NCBI RefSeq assembly: GCF_963973895.1
Contig: NZ_CAXBBF010000005.1
Reading direction: 5' to 3' (one strand)
DNA: 64,000 nucleotides
Source of the DNA: Porticoccus sp950063125
GTDB taxonomy: Bacteria; Pseudomonadota; Gammaproteobacteria; Pseudomonadales; Porticoccaceae
The notes beneath the pieces are model-generated. The model was not told where the DNA came from and ran no database searches. It was given only the letters and a program-made list of their open reading frames with translations. This document shows positions 16,606-25,910 of this stretch, in pieces (the stretch's first letter is position 1; each line of letters opens with the position of its first letter). A program made the position numbers and the translations under genes.

Positions 16606-16616
16606 CCTGAGTGGCC

Positions 16617-16656
16617 AACAGTAAAAAGGCGCCTCTGGAGGCGCCTTTTTACTGTT
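16617..16656. terminator. Bidirectional intrinsic terminator, hemY / pckA
   Basis: A 19-bp perfect inverted repeat with a core GGCGCCTC/GAGGCGCC and an A5 on the left and T5 on the right gives a G+C hairpin with a T-tract in both directions. It sits in the 66 bp between the convergent hemY and pckA genes, so it can end both transcripts. Confidence 0.95.
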
Positions 16657-16671
16657 CTGGTTACCGGGCCG

Positions 16672-18231
16672 TTAAAGCTTGGGGCCAGCATTTAAAACAG
16701 CGTCAGTGACTTCAAACCGCTTGATATTTTCAATAAAAAGTCCGGCGAGCTTGGTGGCCTGTTCGTCGTAGGCAGCCTTGTCTTCCCAGGTTTCGCGGGG
16801 GTTGAGATAACGGGTGTCAACGCCCGGCACTGTGATGGGTATATCCAGGTTGATCAGTGGCAGTCGGACGGTTTCTACATCCTCCAGGTCGCCATTCTGG
16901 ATGGCGGCAATAATGCCTCGTGTTACCGGGATCGGGAACCTGGATCCAGTGCCACCTGGCGCTCCCGAGCCCGCCGTCCATCCGGTGTTGACCAGATAGA
17001 CACGGCTGTCGAAATCGTCGATACGCTTCATCAGCAACTCGGCGTATACATTAGCTGGGCGGGGCATAAAAGGGGCCCCGAAACAGGTGGAGAAGGTTGG
17101 CTGAATACCCGCACTTCCGCCCACTTCCGTGGAGCCTACTCTGGCCGTGTAACCGCTGAGAAAGTGATAGGCGGCAGCCTCTTTTGAAAGAATGGATACC
17201 GGTGGTAAAACGCCGGATACATCACAGGTCAGAAAGATGACATTTTTCGGTTCACCGGCACGGTTTTCCAGGCAGCGCATATCCACATGTTCCAGCGGAT
17301 AGCTGCAGCGACCATTTTCTGAAAGGCTGGTGTCATCGTAATCGGCCGTGCGGCCAGCATTGACGACGACGTTTTCCACAATGGCTCCAAAGCGAATTGC
17401 ATCCCATATGACCGGTTCATTCTTTTGGCTCAGGTTGATGGTTTTGGCGTAGCAGCCTCCCTCCATATTGAATACAGAGCCCTTTGCCCAGCCGTGTTCA
17501 TCATCGCCGATAAGGTAGCGGTTCGGGTCGGCAGACAGGGTGGTTTTTCCGGTGCCCGAGAGGCCAAAGAACAGGCAGACATCACCGCCGGCACCGACGT
17601 TGGCAGCGCAGTGCATGGGCATGACATCTTTTTCTGGCAACAGGAAGTTTTGTACCGAGAACATGGCTTTTTTCATTTCGCCAGCGTATTTCAGCCCTGC
17701 AATCAGTACCTTGCGCTGTGCGACATTGATAATACCCACGGCATCACTGTTGGTGCCGTCTCGTTCCGGGTCGCAGACAAAATTGGCGGCATGGAGAATT
17801 TTCCATTGCTCTTTGCCGGAGGGATTGTATTTTTCCGGACGAATAAACATGTTGTGCCCGAACAGGTTGTGCCAGGCGGTTTCGGTAGTGACCTTGACCG
17901 GTAAATAGTGCTCTGAATCCTGGCCCACGTGCAGGTGGGACACAAAGCGATCACGATCCGCCAGATGGGTTTCCACGCGATCCCACAATGCATTGAATGC
18001 CTCTTGCGGAAAGGGGCGATTTACGGGGCCCCAGTTGATGTCATCGCGGCTGCTTGGTTCATCTACAATGAAGCGGTCTGCCGGTGATCGGCCGGTTCGG
18101 TTGCCGGTGACAGAGAGAAAGGCGCCTGTATCGGTCAGGTGGCCTTCCCCGCGCTGGAGGGCCAGTTCAATCAGCTCGGCGGAGCAAAGATCGGTGTAAA
18201 CGTTCACCGCAGAATCTTCGATTTGCGTCAT
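16672..18231 (-). CDS. pckA: Phosphoenolpyruvate carboxykinase (ATP)
   Basis: Decarboxylates and phosphorylates oxaloacetate to PEP, the entry step of gluconeogenesis. 519 aa. The ATP-type signature is clear: kinase P-loop GLSGTGKTTLS at about residues 223-233, GDDEHGW metal-binding segment, GNRTGRSPADRF substrate loop, and VNTGWTGG-like VNTGWTAGSG. It lies between the hemY terminator and hslO on the minus strand. In E. coli pck is also close to hslO/hslR, so this is ancient synteny. Carbon-source control is expected from the family but no site is recognisable. Confidence 0.97.
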   Translation of the reverse strand: MTQIEDSAVNVYTDLCSAELIELALQRGEGHLTDTGAFLSVTGNRTGRSPADRFIVDEPSSRDDINWGPVNRPFPQEAFNALWDRVETHLADRDRFVSHLHVGQDSEHYLPVKVTTETAWHNLFGHNMFIRPEKYNPSGKEQWKILHAANFVCDPERDGTNSDAVGIINVAQRKVLIAGLKYAGEMKKAMFSVQNFLLPEKDVMPMHCAANVGAGGDVCLFFGLSGTGKTTLSADPNRYLIGDDEHGWAKGSVFNMEGGCYAKTINLSQKNEPVIWDAIRFGAIVENVVVNAGRTADYDDTSLSENGRCSYPLEHVDMRCLENRAGEPKNVIFLTCDVSGVLPPVSILSKEAAAYHFLSGYTARVGSTEVGGSAGIQPTFSTCFGAPFMPRPANVYAELLMKRIDDFDSRVYLVNTGWTAGSGAPGGTGSRFPIPVTRGIIAAIQNGDLEDVETVRLPLINLDIPITVPGVDTRYLNPRETWEDKAAYDEQATKLAGLFIENIKRFEVTDAVLNAGPKL

Positions 18232-18318
18232 CAGTAATATCGTCCTGTAGGGGTTTCCGGTCAGGTTGTCGGCCCTGCTGGAGCCGAAGGGGTGGCAATT
18301 ATGCCAGAAAAAATTCCT

Positions 18319-19209
18319 CTAGTGGAGCACCGGGGGACTTTCGTCGAACAGCCGTTGGATATCATCGCGGGTAAACCTGTAATGCTGGTCACAGAAATGA
18401 CAATCAATGGCCACCAGACCGGCTTCATCAAGGATGCTGTTGAGCTCTTTTTCTCCGAGGGAAAGCAGTGCCTGAGAGATACGCTCTTTTGAGCAGCTGC
18501 AGTTAAACTGGACAGGTTTTGCTTCGAACAGTCTCAGTGGTTCCTGGTGAAAAAGGCGGTGAAGTTGTTGTTCGTGATCGAGTGTTAACTGCTCTTCGGC
18601 CGTGATCGTGTTGGCCAGTTGTGTGGTGTGTTCCCACATCTGCAGATTTTCTTCCGCCGACGTTTCCAGCTGCCTGGGTAGTGCCTGAAGCAGCAAGCCG
18701 GCAGCCCTTGGTGAATCAAGTTCAGTGTCGGCCGCCAGCCAGATCCGGGTCCTGAGTTGTTCTGAGCGAGTGAAGTAATCCTCCAGACAGTTGGCGAGAT
18801 TCTCTGACTCCAGTGGAACAATGCCCTGGTAGCGCTCGCCGTTACTGGGGTCAATGGTGAGGCTCAAGGTTCCCTTGCCCACGAGCGCTGCTAGTGGTTG
18901 ATCGGTATTAAAGTCATAAGTGTGGTCAAAACTGGCAATCGCTCGCAGGTTGTGGTGGCGAGTGCAGTCAGCCATGATCATCGAGAGTGGACCAAGCCCC
19001 TGAGCCTGAAGTGTCAGGACGCCATCAAATTTGAGTGTTGCACTGAGCATGCCTGCAGCCGCCATGAATTCCCCCAGCAGATGCTTGATCAATTGAGGGT
19101 AATTGCCGCGGGCGATGGCTTCGCCATAGCTGTGTTCCAAAGTTAGAATTTCGCCGCGAATGTCAAATTGATCAAAGATAAATCCTTGCAGCTTGTCCCT
19201 GTCGGGCAT
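18319..19209 (-). CDS. hslO: Redox-regulated chaperone Hsp33
   Basis: Holdase chaperone activated by oxidation in the cytoplasm. 296 aa. The C-terminal redox switch has the four zinc-binding cysteines C237-S-C239 and C270-H-F-C273, in the correct CxC...CxxC spacing. The N-terminal part contains the family motifs EAIARGNYP, LLGEFMAAAGML and GKGTLSLTID. A strong AGGAG precedes the ATG. It lies upstream of pckA and downstream of the DUF4124 and hslR genes on the same strand, a heat-shock/oxidative-stress grouping also seen in E. coli. Confidence 0.96.
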   Translation of the reverse strand: MPDRDKLQGFIFDQFDIRGEILTLEHSYGEAIARGNYPQLIKHLLGEFMAAAGMLSATLKFDGVLTLQAQGLGPLSMIMADCTRHHNLRAIASFDHTYDFNTDQPLAALVGKGTLSLTIDPSNGERYQGIVPLESENLANCLEDYFTRSEQLRTRIWLAADTELDSPRAAGLLLQALPRQLETSAEENLQMWEHTTQLANTITAEEQLTLDHEQQLHRLFHQEPLRLFEAKPVQFNCSCSKERISQALLSLGEKELNSILDEAGLVAIDCHFCDQHYRFTRDDIQRLFDESPPVLH

Positions 19210-19302
19210 TTGGTAGCTCCTCTGAAACGGGCGATGGAATTTAGTGTGATACTCGGGAGCTGTCCACTGTGGCCAAGTCTCTGCGGGTTCAAATGTAGGC
19301 GG

Positions 19303-19740
19303 CTACGAGCAATGGGTCTGGATTTGTTGTTCCAGCTGTTTTGCCCGTTGCTGTCGTTCTTCTTCGCTAATGATGATTTCGTTGCCCTCAGTATCTTCGA
19401 AAGCGACCCTGCCACGCAGTACACGGAGCTGGTTGCGCGCTTTCTGGCAGTCCCTTTGTTTGTGTAGATGCTGTTTCTCCCGCTCGGTCTTTTGCCGGGC
19501 GTTAAACGCTTTTTCTTCAGGTGTTTCTCCCTGGAAAACAGCCTTGAGCTTTTCCGTTTCGGTGGTGCTGGAGTCGTTGTTGAGGGGGCGCAATTCCCCC
19601 GATATATCTTGCGCGGTGGCGTTGTTCTCCGGCTGTTTATCCGAAAAATGCACTTTGCCACTTTCGTCGACCCAGCGGTAGATGGCCGCCTGGCTCAGGG
19701 GGGTCAGGCATAACAGCAAAACAAGAAGGCATGCTTTCAT
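19303..19740 (-). CDS. DUF4124 domain-containing exported protein
   Basis: 145 aa. A cleavable signal peptide (MKACLLVLLLCLTPLSQA) is followed by the short DUF4124 motif AIYRWVDESGKVHFSDKQP (residues 19-37) and a charged, coiled-coil-like C-terminus. DUF4124 proteins are common periplasmic proteins of gammaproteobacteria with no known function. It begins within the hslR stop codon (ATGA overlap), so it is translationally coupled to hslR. It has no counterpart in the E. coli hslR-hslO region, as far as I recall. Confidence 0.85.
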   Translation of the reverse strand: MKACLLVLLLCLTPLSQAAIYRWVDESGKVHFSDKQPENNATAQDISGELRPLNNDSSTTETEKLKAVFQGETPEEKAFNARQKTEREKQHLHKQRDCQKARNQLRVLRGRVAFEDTEGNEIIISEEERQQRAKQLEQQIQTHCS

Positions 19741-20144
19741 GATTGGTTCTGCTCTTTGAATCGATGGATTTGCCGGCGCTGCTTTTTGCTGGGCCGCTCG
19801 TCGGAAAAACGAATGCCCTGTTGCGCGACCTTGCGTTGAAGCGCCTGTTGCTCGCGTCTGACCCGGCTTTGTTCCGTTTCTGTATAAAGTCTCGCCGCGT
19901 CGTCGGCGCCCCGACGCTGGGTGCTGAGCTGCTCCACCAGAACGGTTTTTTCATCCCATCCCTGTCGTATATCGAGGACGGTTCCCACCGAGATCTCTTT
20001 GCTGGGCTTTGCTCGATGGCCATCAATGTGGACTTTGCCGCCTTCAATCGCCACTTTCGCCAGCGCGCGTGTTTTAAAGAATCTCGCGGCCCACAGCCAT
20101 TTATCCAGACGGACCTTCTGCTCAGGTATTTTTTCATTAACCAT
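19737..20144 (-). CDS. hslR: Ribosome-associated heat shock protein Hsp15
   Basis: RNA-binding protein that recognises 50S subunits carrying stalled nascent chains. 135 aa from ATG 20144 (MVNEKIPEQKVRLDKWLWAARF). The S4 RNA-binding domain covers about residues 10-75 (VRLDKWLWAARFFKTRALAK, GGKVHIDG, PSKEISVG). The C-terminus is strongly basic (RRQIHRFKEQ). An in-frame upstream extension is rejected because it runs inside yrfG. The start overlaps the yrfG stop by 8 nt, and the stop overlaps the DUF4124 gene. Confidence 0.94.
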   Translation of the reverse strand: MVNEKIPEQKVRLDKWLWAARFFKTRALAKVAIEGGKVHIDGHRAKPSKEISVGTVLDIRQGWDEKTVLVEQLSTQRRGADDAARLYTETEQSRVRREQQALQRKVAQQGIRFSDERPSKKQRRQIHRFKEQNQS

Positions 20145-20796
20145 CGGGCAATATCTCGTCAAAGTGAATGATAGAAGGAAACTCCTGGATGATGATGGGC
20201 GCTGTTTTGCTATCCGGTTGGCTGATAGCCAAAAGGTGGGCGATGCCATAGGCTGCTGCCGCCTTTAATACCGACAAGGAGTCGTCGATAAACAGTGTTC
20301 TGGCCGGGTTGAAATGTTGCCGGCATTCCAGTGCTTGCCAGAATACGGGGGATTCTTTGGGGTGGCCGAATTCATGTGAGCTGTAGACATGGTCCAATAG
20401 CGATTCGATACTGGTGAGCTTCAGCTTGAGATCCAGGCTCTGCGGATGGGCATTGGTGATCAGGATTCGTTGTTTACCATGGGCACCCAGCTGTTCAAGG
20501 AATTCCTGCACGAAGGGACGTTCAGTGATCAAGTAGTCGATCTCTTCTTTCAACTGACGAATATTCAGCGATAGTTCCTGGGACCAGTGCTCCAGGCAAT
20601 ACCACTCCAGCGTACCGCGTTTTGCATTGAGTCGGTTGTGTAACTCGGGTGTTGTCTTGTCCGCGCAGAGTCCATGATGTTCTGCATAGCGGCGGGGCAA
20701 GTGGTTGAGCCAGAAAAAATTATCGAAATGCAGGTCCAGCAGCGTGCCGTCCATATCAAGTAGTACGGTGTCGATAGTATTCCAGTCGATCTTCAC
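20137..20796 (-). CDS. yrfG: HAD-family GMP/IMP nucleotidase YrfG
   Basis: 219 aa from the GTG at 20796 (KIDWNTIDTVLLDMDGTLLDL), close to the 222 aa of E. coli YrfG. HAD motif I is DMDGT, motif II is LITNAH, the motif III lysine is in HPKESPVFW and motif IV is FIDDS. The family dephosphorylates purine mononucleotides. Upstream in-frame codons would reach into the divergent nudE start region and are rejected. The order nudE / yrfG-hslR-(x)-hslO is shared with E. coli, minus igaA. It overlaps hslR by 8 nt. Confidence 0.9.
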   Translation of the reverse strand: MKIDWNTIDTVLLDMDGTLLDLHFDNFFWLNHLPRRYAEHHGLCADKTTPELHNRLNAKRGTLEWYCLEHWSQELSLNIRQLKEEIDYLITERPFVQEFLEQLGAHGKQRILITNAHPQSLDLKLKLTSIESLLDHVYSSHEFGHPKESPVFWQALECRQHFNPARTLFIDDSLSVLKAAAAYGIAHLLAISQPDSKTAPIIIQEFPSIIHFDEILPDG

Positions 20797-20836
20797 AGCT
20801 ATAATGGTCTGCCACGTTATCAAGGTATTGTTCAGT

Positions 20837-21397
20837 ATGCCGACAAAACCCCTCATATTGAAGCGACGACAGCTGGCCAAAACCCGGTTATTCCAGATTG
20901 AAGAGCAGGATCTGCAGTTTGCCAATGGCGCTCGGCGTGTCTATGAGCGATTGCTGCGATCCGGTGAGGGTGCAGTATTGATTGTTCCCATGCTGGATGA
21001 TGAAACGGTCCTGCTGGTTCGGGAGTATGGTGCCGGCATCGGCAATTATCAGATGGCCTTGCCAAAAGGTGCAATAGATCCCGGAGAGGATGCGTTGCAG
21101 GCAGCCAACAGGGAACTGATGGAGGAGGTGGGCTATGGTGCGCGCGAGCTGCAACTCATCAAAAGCCTGACACTGTCACCCGCCTATATGGAACACGATA
21201 TTCTGGTTGTTCTGGCCGAGGGGTTGTATGAGAAGCGATTGCCCGGCGATGAGCCAGAAACTATTGAGGTGATCCCCTGGAAAATGGCCGATCTGGCCAC
21301 ATTGGTGGCGCGGGATGATTTCACGGAGGGGCGCTCCATCGCTGCATTGTTTTTGGTCAGAGACCTACTCAATAATCGAGCGGCGATAAAGCTGTGA
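20837..21397 (+). CDS. nudE: ADP compounds hydrolase NudE
   Basis: Nudix hydrolase acting on ADP-ribose, NADH and diadenosine polyphosphates in E. coli. 186 aa from ATG 20837 (MPTKPLILKRRQLAKTRLF), the same length as E. coli NudE. The Nudix box is complete: GAIDPGEDALQAANRELMEE followed by VG (about residues 83-104), matching GX5EX7REUXEEXGU. It is divergent from yrfG with 40 bp between the two starts, and its stop overlaps the cysQ GTG as GTGA, so the two are translated as a pair. Confidence 0.95.
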   Translation: MPTKPLILKRRQLAKTRLFQIEEQDLQFANGARRVYERLLRSGEGAVLIVPMLDDETVLLVREYGAGIGNYQMALPKGAIDPGEDALQAANRELMEEVGYGARELQLIKSLTLSPAYMEHDILVVLAEGLYEKRLPGDEPETIEVIPWKMADLATLVARDDFTEGRSIAALFLVRDLLNNRAAIKL

Positions 21398-22233
21398 ATC
21401 ACCCTTTTCTGAACGGCGCCATGGCGCTCGCAGTGGATGCGGGTAAAAGCATACTGTCGTTTTATCGCAGCGGCGATCCTCTCCCGGTGATGACCAAACA
21501 GGATCGCTCGCCGGTGACCGAGGCAGATTATAGCGCTCACCGGGTATTGGTGGCTGGGCTGCCGGATATACTGGCCGTTCCTGTGCTGTCGGAAGAGTCC
21601 GATCCGCCCCCACTTGATGTCAGGGCCTGTTGGGATCGCTATTGGCTTGTTGATCCGCTGGATGGTACGCGGGAGTTTCTGGATGGCAATGATGAGTTTA
21701 CGGTCAATATCGCACTGATTGAGTCAGGCATCCCCATCCTGGGGGTGATCTATGTCCCCGTTACGGGCATAGGCTATGCCGGTGGCCCCGGTCTTGGTGC
21801 ATTCAAATATGAGAATCAGCGATGGTCCGGGATTCAGGTGCGGACGGAGGCCCAGCGTCGCCTGCAGAAAGAGCCTTTCAGGTTAGTGACAAGCCGTCGG
21901 CACGGCATACCCGAGGTTAGGCAGCTGTCGGAAAGGCTGAACCGCTCTCTCGGCGATGTGGTGATTTGTGAGGTTGGCAGCTCACTGAAGTTTTGTCATG
22001 TCGCCGAGGGGCACGCCGATTTATACCCACGCTTTGCCCCCACCAGCGAATGGGATACCGCAGCAGGTCAGGCAATACTTGAAGCCGCCGGTGGGCGTGT
22101 GGTGGGGCTGGATTTTTATCCCCTCTCCTATAACAGCAAGTCTGACTTTCTCAACCCTTTTTTTTATGGATTGGGCGACAGGGCTTTTCCCTGGCAGGAT
22201 TTATTAACCACGCCCGGGGATGATCTAGAATAA
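21394..22233 (+). CDS. cysQ: 3'(2'),5'-bisphosphate nucleotidase CysQ
   Basis: Inositol-monophosphatase-fold enzyme that hydrolyses 3'-phosphoadenosine 5'-phosphate (PAP), a by-product of sulfate assimilation. 279 aa from GTG 21394. Metal-binding motifs are visible: D and E in SPVTEAD and SEES, the signature VDPLDGTREFL (about residues 86-96), and the C-terminal EWDTAAGQAILEAAGG. It is coupled to nudE by a GTGA overlap and ends 9 nt inside the convergent mrcA gene. Pairing with NudE suggests shared nucleotide housekeeping. Confidence 0.93.
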   Translation: MNHPFLNGAMALAVDAGKSILSFYRSGDPLPVMTKQDRSPVTEADYSAHRVLVAGLPDILAVPVLSEESDPPPLDVRACWDRYWLVDPLDGTREFLDGNDEFTVNIALIESGIPILGVIYVPVTGIGYAGGPGLGAFKYENQRWSGIQVRTEAQRRLQKEPFRLVTSRRHGIPEVRQLSERLNRSLGDVVICEVGSSLKFCHVAEGHADLYPRFAPTSEWDTAAGQAILEAAGGRVVGLDFYPLSYNSKSDFLNPFFYGLGDRAFPWQDLLTTPGDDLE

Positions 22234-24708
22234 ATCCTCAGGTCTCGGACCTTGTGATGTGCCGAAACCGTCGTCAGATGACCTGTGGTTGTCCATCAGG
22301 GGAGGAACATCCTGCTTGCGGAAAATTTCAAACACGGCATTGCTGTGGTCCGGTCCGACCCGCAGTCCTGTATCAGGATCAATTCTCACCATCACCACGC
22401 CTTCCGGTTGTGGGCGACTGATTTCCGGTTTATCCGCCAGTGCCACCCGCATGAAGTCCATCCAGATTGGCAGAGCCGCAGAGCCGCCATATTCATTTCT
22501 GCCCAATAACAGATTTTGGTCAAAACCAAGCCATGCAGTGGCGACGATGTGTGGGCTATAGCCTGAAAACCAGGCATCTTTCGGGCCATTTGTCGTGCCG
22601 GTTTTTCCTGCCAGATCCGTGCGCTTGAGCGCCAGGGCCCGCCTGCCTGTTCCCTTGACAATAACGTCTTTGAGAATGGAGTCCATGATGTAGGCAACGT
22701 CCGGCTCAATGATTCTCGGTGCATTGGGTGGAGGTAAATACAATTGTTCTGTCACGTGAGGATTGACGTTGGCCGCGTCATTATCGGGGACCTGCATGGA
22801 CGGGCCGACATCCCCGTTGTTAAAAGCGTTTTCCAAGTGATTGTTTTCAGGTTGACTGTGGTCACAATCCTTGCGGCAGACAGTCATTGGGGCCGCCTTA
22901 TATAACAGTTCGCCGGCAGAGTCCTCGACGCGATCCACTAGGTAGGGCTCAACCCGGTAGCCACCGTTAGCCAGCGCTGCATAGCCGGTGACAATCTGCA
23001 ATGGAGTGACGGCATGACTGCCCAGTGCCAGTGACAAGTCTCTGGGCAATTTGCTTTCATCAAAACCAAAACGTTTTAGTCCGTTGATGGCTTTGTTGAT
23101 GCCTATAGATCGCATCAACCGAATAGAGACCAGGTTTCGAGAGAGATAGAGTGCTTTGCGCAGACGGGTGGGCCCAAAAAACTTGCCCCCGTCGTTTTCA
23201 GGGCGCCAACTCTTTTCCAGTGACCCGTCGTCGAATACCACGGGCGCATCATTGATGATGCTGGCCGGCGTAAATCCGTTTTCCAGCGCAATCGTGTAGA
23301 TAAAGGGCTTGAAGTTGGAGCCCGGTTGACGTTCAGCCTGGGTTGCCCGGTTAAAATTGCTCTGGCGGAAGTCGTAACCTCCGATCAATGCCTGAATGGC
23401 GCCATTCTCGGGATCAAGGGCAACGATGGCGGCCTGGGCTTTGGGCAGTTGGCCCAGTTGCCACGACTCCTGTTGTTGCCGGATTCTGATGAGGTCGCCC
23501 ACAGAGAAGAGCTCATCTGCTGTTTTTATGGGTGCGGAGCGGTTACTGGGGCTGATATAGCGCCGAAGCCCCTTGAGGCCGTTTTCCCAGGCAATTTCAA
23601 CCGTTTCAGCGAATTCTGTTTTAACGACCAGGGCCTGGGGTTTTACCTCAGAGATAATGGCCGGAACCAGGTTTCCGTAAGTCGGTGTCTCACGCAGGGC
23701 TATCTGCCAATCCTCTGGTTTGGGTAGATTTTTTTCAGGTCCACGAAAGCCGTGCCGGCTATCATAGGCGATCAGACCATCCTGAACGGCCTGCTCAGCG
23801 GCTTGCTGCAACTGGCTGTTAATGGTCGTAACCACCCGGTAGCCATCGGTGTATGCGGACAGCCCCACCATATCTACGATTTCCCGGCGGGCCATCTCCG
23901 CGATGTAGGGTGCATCTAGTTCAGTCAGATAGCCGTGATAGCTGGCACTGACAGGTTCGTTTCGTGCCGACAGGTAAGTCGCTTCATCAATATGATCCAG
24001 CTCGAACATTCGTTTCAGGATCCAGTTGCGTCGAATTAGGGCCCTGGTTGGATTGGCAATCGGATTGAAGGCGGAGGGTGCTTTTGGTAAGCCCGCTAGC
24101 ATGGCCACTTGAGCCAGGTTGAGGTTGTCAATGGTTGTGCCGTAGTAAACCTGAGCGGCAGCCTCAATACCGTACGCGCGATTGCCCTGGTAAATCTTGT
24201 TGGCGTAAAGCGTGAGAATCTCGTTTTTACTGAGCTCGTCCTCGATACGTAATGCCAACAGAATTTCATTGAATTTTCGGGTGAATGTTTGTTGGCGAGA
24301 GAGGAAGTAATTGCGAGCCACCTGCATGGTAATGGTGCTGCCGCCGGTTTGAATTTCGCCAGTGCTGATCAGCTCTGATGCGGCCCGCAGCAGGCTGGTA
24401 ATATCCACGCCAGCATGCTGATAAAAGCGATCATCCTCGGCGGATAACAATGCCTGTATATAAATGGTGGGAATTTGCTCGAAGGTGATCGGGTTGCGTC
24501 TTTTTTCACCAAATTCACCAATTAGATGCAAATCTTGTGAGTAAATTCTCAAAGGTGTCTGCAGTTTTACCTGCCTGAGGCTTTCAGAAGAGGGTAGTTT
24601 GGGGCTAAGGTAGAGATACAGGCTCCCGGTTGCAATCAGTGTGCAGCCCAGAGCGGATAGAGCGAGCCAGACTAGTATGACAGTGATTTTGTAAAAGCGG
24701 TGAATCAT
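22225..24708 (-). CDS. mrcA: Penicillin-binding protein 1A
   Basis: Bifunctional peptidoglycan glycosyltransferase/transpeptidase, 827 aa. One N-terminal membrane anchor (about 8-34); glycosyltransferase domain with catalytic E91 in SAEDDRFYQHAG and TGGSTITMQ; PBP1A-type OB insertion (about 320-420); transpeptidase with S464-NFK, S523-R-N and K702-TG. It also contains CRKDC (611-615) in the insertion between SRN and KTG, a pair of cysteines I cannot interpret. It is divergent from pilM across a 133-bp region, as in Pseudomonas, and convergent with cysQ (9 nt overlap). Confidence 0.96.
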   Translation of the reverse strand: MIHRFYKITVILVWLALSALGCTLIATGSLYLYLSPKLPSSESLRQVKLQTPLRIYSQDLHLIGEFGEKRRNPITFEQIPTIYIQALLSAEDDRFYQHAGVDITSLLRAASELISTGEIQTGGSTITMQVARNYFLSRQQTFTRKFNEILLALRIEDELSKNEILTLYANKIYQGNRAYGIEAAAQVYYGTTIDNLNLAQVAMLAGLPKAPSAFNPIANPTRALIRRNWILKRMFELDHIDEATYLSARNEPVSASYHGYLTELDAPYIAEMARREIVDMVGLSAYTDGYRVVTTINSQLQQAAEQAVQDGLIAYDSRHGFRGPEKNLPKPEDWQIALRETPTYGNLVPAIISEVKPQALVVKTEFAETVEIAWENGLKGLRRYISPSNRSAPIKTADELFSVGDLIRIRQQQESWQLGQLPKAQAAIVALDPENGAIQALIGGYDFRQSNFNRATQAERQPGSNFKPFIYTIALENGFTPASIINDAPVVFDDGSLEKSWRPENDGGKFFGPTRLRKALYLSRNLVSIRLMRSIGINKAINGLKRFGFDESKLPRDLSLALGSHAVTPLQIVTGYAALANGGYRVEPYLVDRVEDSAGELLYKAAPMTVCRKDCDHSQPENNHLENAFNNGDVGPSMQVPDNDAANVNPHVTEQLYLPPPNAPRIIEPDVAYIMDSILKDVIVKGTGRRALALKRTDLAGKTGTTNGPKDAWFSGYSPHIVATAWLGFDQNLLLGRNEYGGSAALPIWMDFMRVALADKPEISRPQPEGVVMVRIDPDTGLRVGPDHSNAVFEIFRKQDVPPLMDNHRSSDDGFGTSQGPRPEDLF

Positions 24709-24737
24709 GTGGAGACCGTTTTAAAAAACAGCATGCT

Positions 24738-24743
24738 ATTATA
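24738..24743 (-). promoter_or_regulatory. Consensus -10 box for mrcA
   Basis: On the minus strand a perfect TATAAT lies 29 nt before the mrcA ATG. The 17-nt upstream position is GTGTGT, a poor -35. Confidence 0.45.
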
Positions 24744-24767
24744 GAGCCAAAAGAATAGGGACACACT

Positions 24768-24783
24768 ACTTGCAAACTTGCAA
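24768..24783. repeat. Tandem ACTTGCAA x2 in the mrcA-pilM region
   Basis: Two perfect adjacent copies of ACTTGCAA place two self-complementary TTGCAA hexamers 8 bp apart, midway between the divergent mrcA and pilM genes. It could be a regulator site or, for pilM, a -35 (TTGCAA, 16 nt, TAAAGT). Function unknown. Confidence 0.5.
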
Positions 24784-24841
24784 AAAATAGTTAAAGTCCT
24801 GACTTAGTTGCTTTGCGTAACCTTGGGAAAAGAAAACAAAA

Positions 24842-25909
24842 ATGGGACTTTTCAGTTTTCTAGACCAGCAACCCAAAAGTTTATTGGGGCTGGATATAAC
24901 ATCTTCCGCTGTGAAGTTGCTGGAGATCAGTCGTAACGGTAATCGTTACAAGGTTGAAAGCTACATGGTAAGGCCTTTGCCGCCGAACACGGTTGTAGAA
25001 AAAAATATTAACGATGTGGAGGCTCTTGCTGAGATCATTCGCAAGGTGGTGAACCAAGCCAAAGCCAAAGCCCGAGATACAGCGGTTGCGGTATCGGGTT
25101 CGTCGGTGATTACCAAAGTTATTGAAATGCCAGCCGACCTCAATGATCAGGCAATGGAAACCCAGATCGCCCTCGAAGCAGATCAGTATATTCCCTATCC
25201 CCTCGATGAGGTTGCGCTCGACTTTGAAGTGATCGGCCTCTCGGATAATAATCCCGAACAGGTCGATGTTTTGCTGGCCGCTTGCAGGCGGGAAAACGTC
25301 GATTCTCGGGCGGATGCGCTGGAGCAGGCCGGTCTTAACCCCAAGGTGGTTGATGTTGAGGTTTTTGCTGTCGAGCGGGCTTTCGAGTTGTTGTCCACGC
25401 AATTGGAAGAGCTCGGTGATCAGGTAGTCGCTATTGCGGACATTGGCGCTACCATGCTGACACTGAGTGTTCTGGTAAACGGCAAAACAGTTTACACGCG
25501 GGAGCAGTTGTTTGGTGGCAAGCAAGTTACCGAAGAAATCCAGCGTCGTTACGGCCTGTCTCTTGAAGAGGCCGGTCAAGCCAAAAAACAGGGTGGACTT
25601 CCGGAAGATTATGTCTCAGAAGTGCTGGAGCCATTTAAAGATGCCCTGGTCCAGCAAATATCTCGCTCCCTGCAATTCTTTTTTTCGTCCAGCCAGTACA
25701 ATTATATTGACCAGTTGATCCTGGCGGGAGGCGTGGCTGCGATGGAAGGGCTGCGTGAGGAAATTGAGGGCAAGCTGGGATTGCCCACGATGATTGCAAA
25801 CCCCTTTGCGGATATGGAAGTGTCCAACAAGGTGAATGCCGTTGCATTGGCTAACGATGCCCCGGCCATGTTGATAGCCGCTGGGCTTGCATTGCGGGGG
25901 CTTGAATAA
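24842..25909 (+). CDS. pilM: Type IV pilus assembly protein PilM
   Basis: Cytoplasmic actin/FtsA-like ATP-binding protein of the pilus alignment subcomplex; it binds the N-terminus of PilN. 355 aa. Actin-fold features are visible: LLGLDITSSAVKLLE (phosphate-1 loop, about 15-29), AIADIGATMLTLSV (about 198-211) and LAGGVAAMEGL (adenosine loop, about 296-306). It opens the pilMNOPQ operon, 2 nt before pilN, and is divergent from mrcA. A GGGAAAAG motif precedes the ATG. Confidence 0.97.
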   Translation: MGLFSFLDQQPKSLLGLDITSSAVKLLEISRNGNRYKVESYMVRPLPPNTVVEKNINDVEALAEIIRKVVNQAKAKARDTAVAVSGSSVITKVIEMPADLNDQAMETQIALEADQYIPYPLDEVALDFEVIGLSDNNPEQVDVLLAACRRENVDSRADALEQAGLNPKVVDVEVFAVERAFELLSTQLEELGDQVVAIADIGATMLTLSVLVNGKTVYTREQLFGGKQVTEEIQRRYGLSLEEAGQAKKQGGLPEDYVSEVLEPFKDALVQQISRSLQFFFSSSQYNYIDQLILAGGVAAMEGLREEIEGKLGLPTMIANPFADMEVSNKVNAVALANDAPAMLIAAGLALRGLE

Positions 25910-25910
25910 G

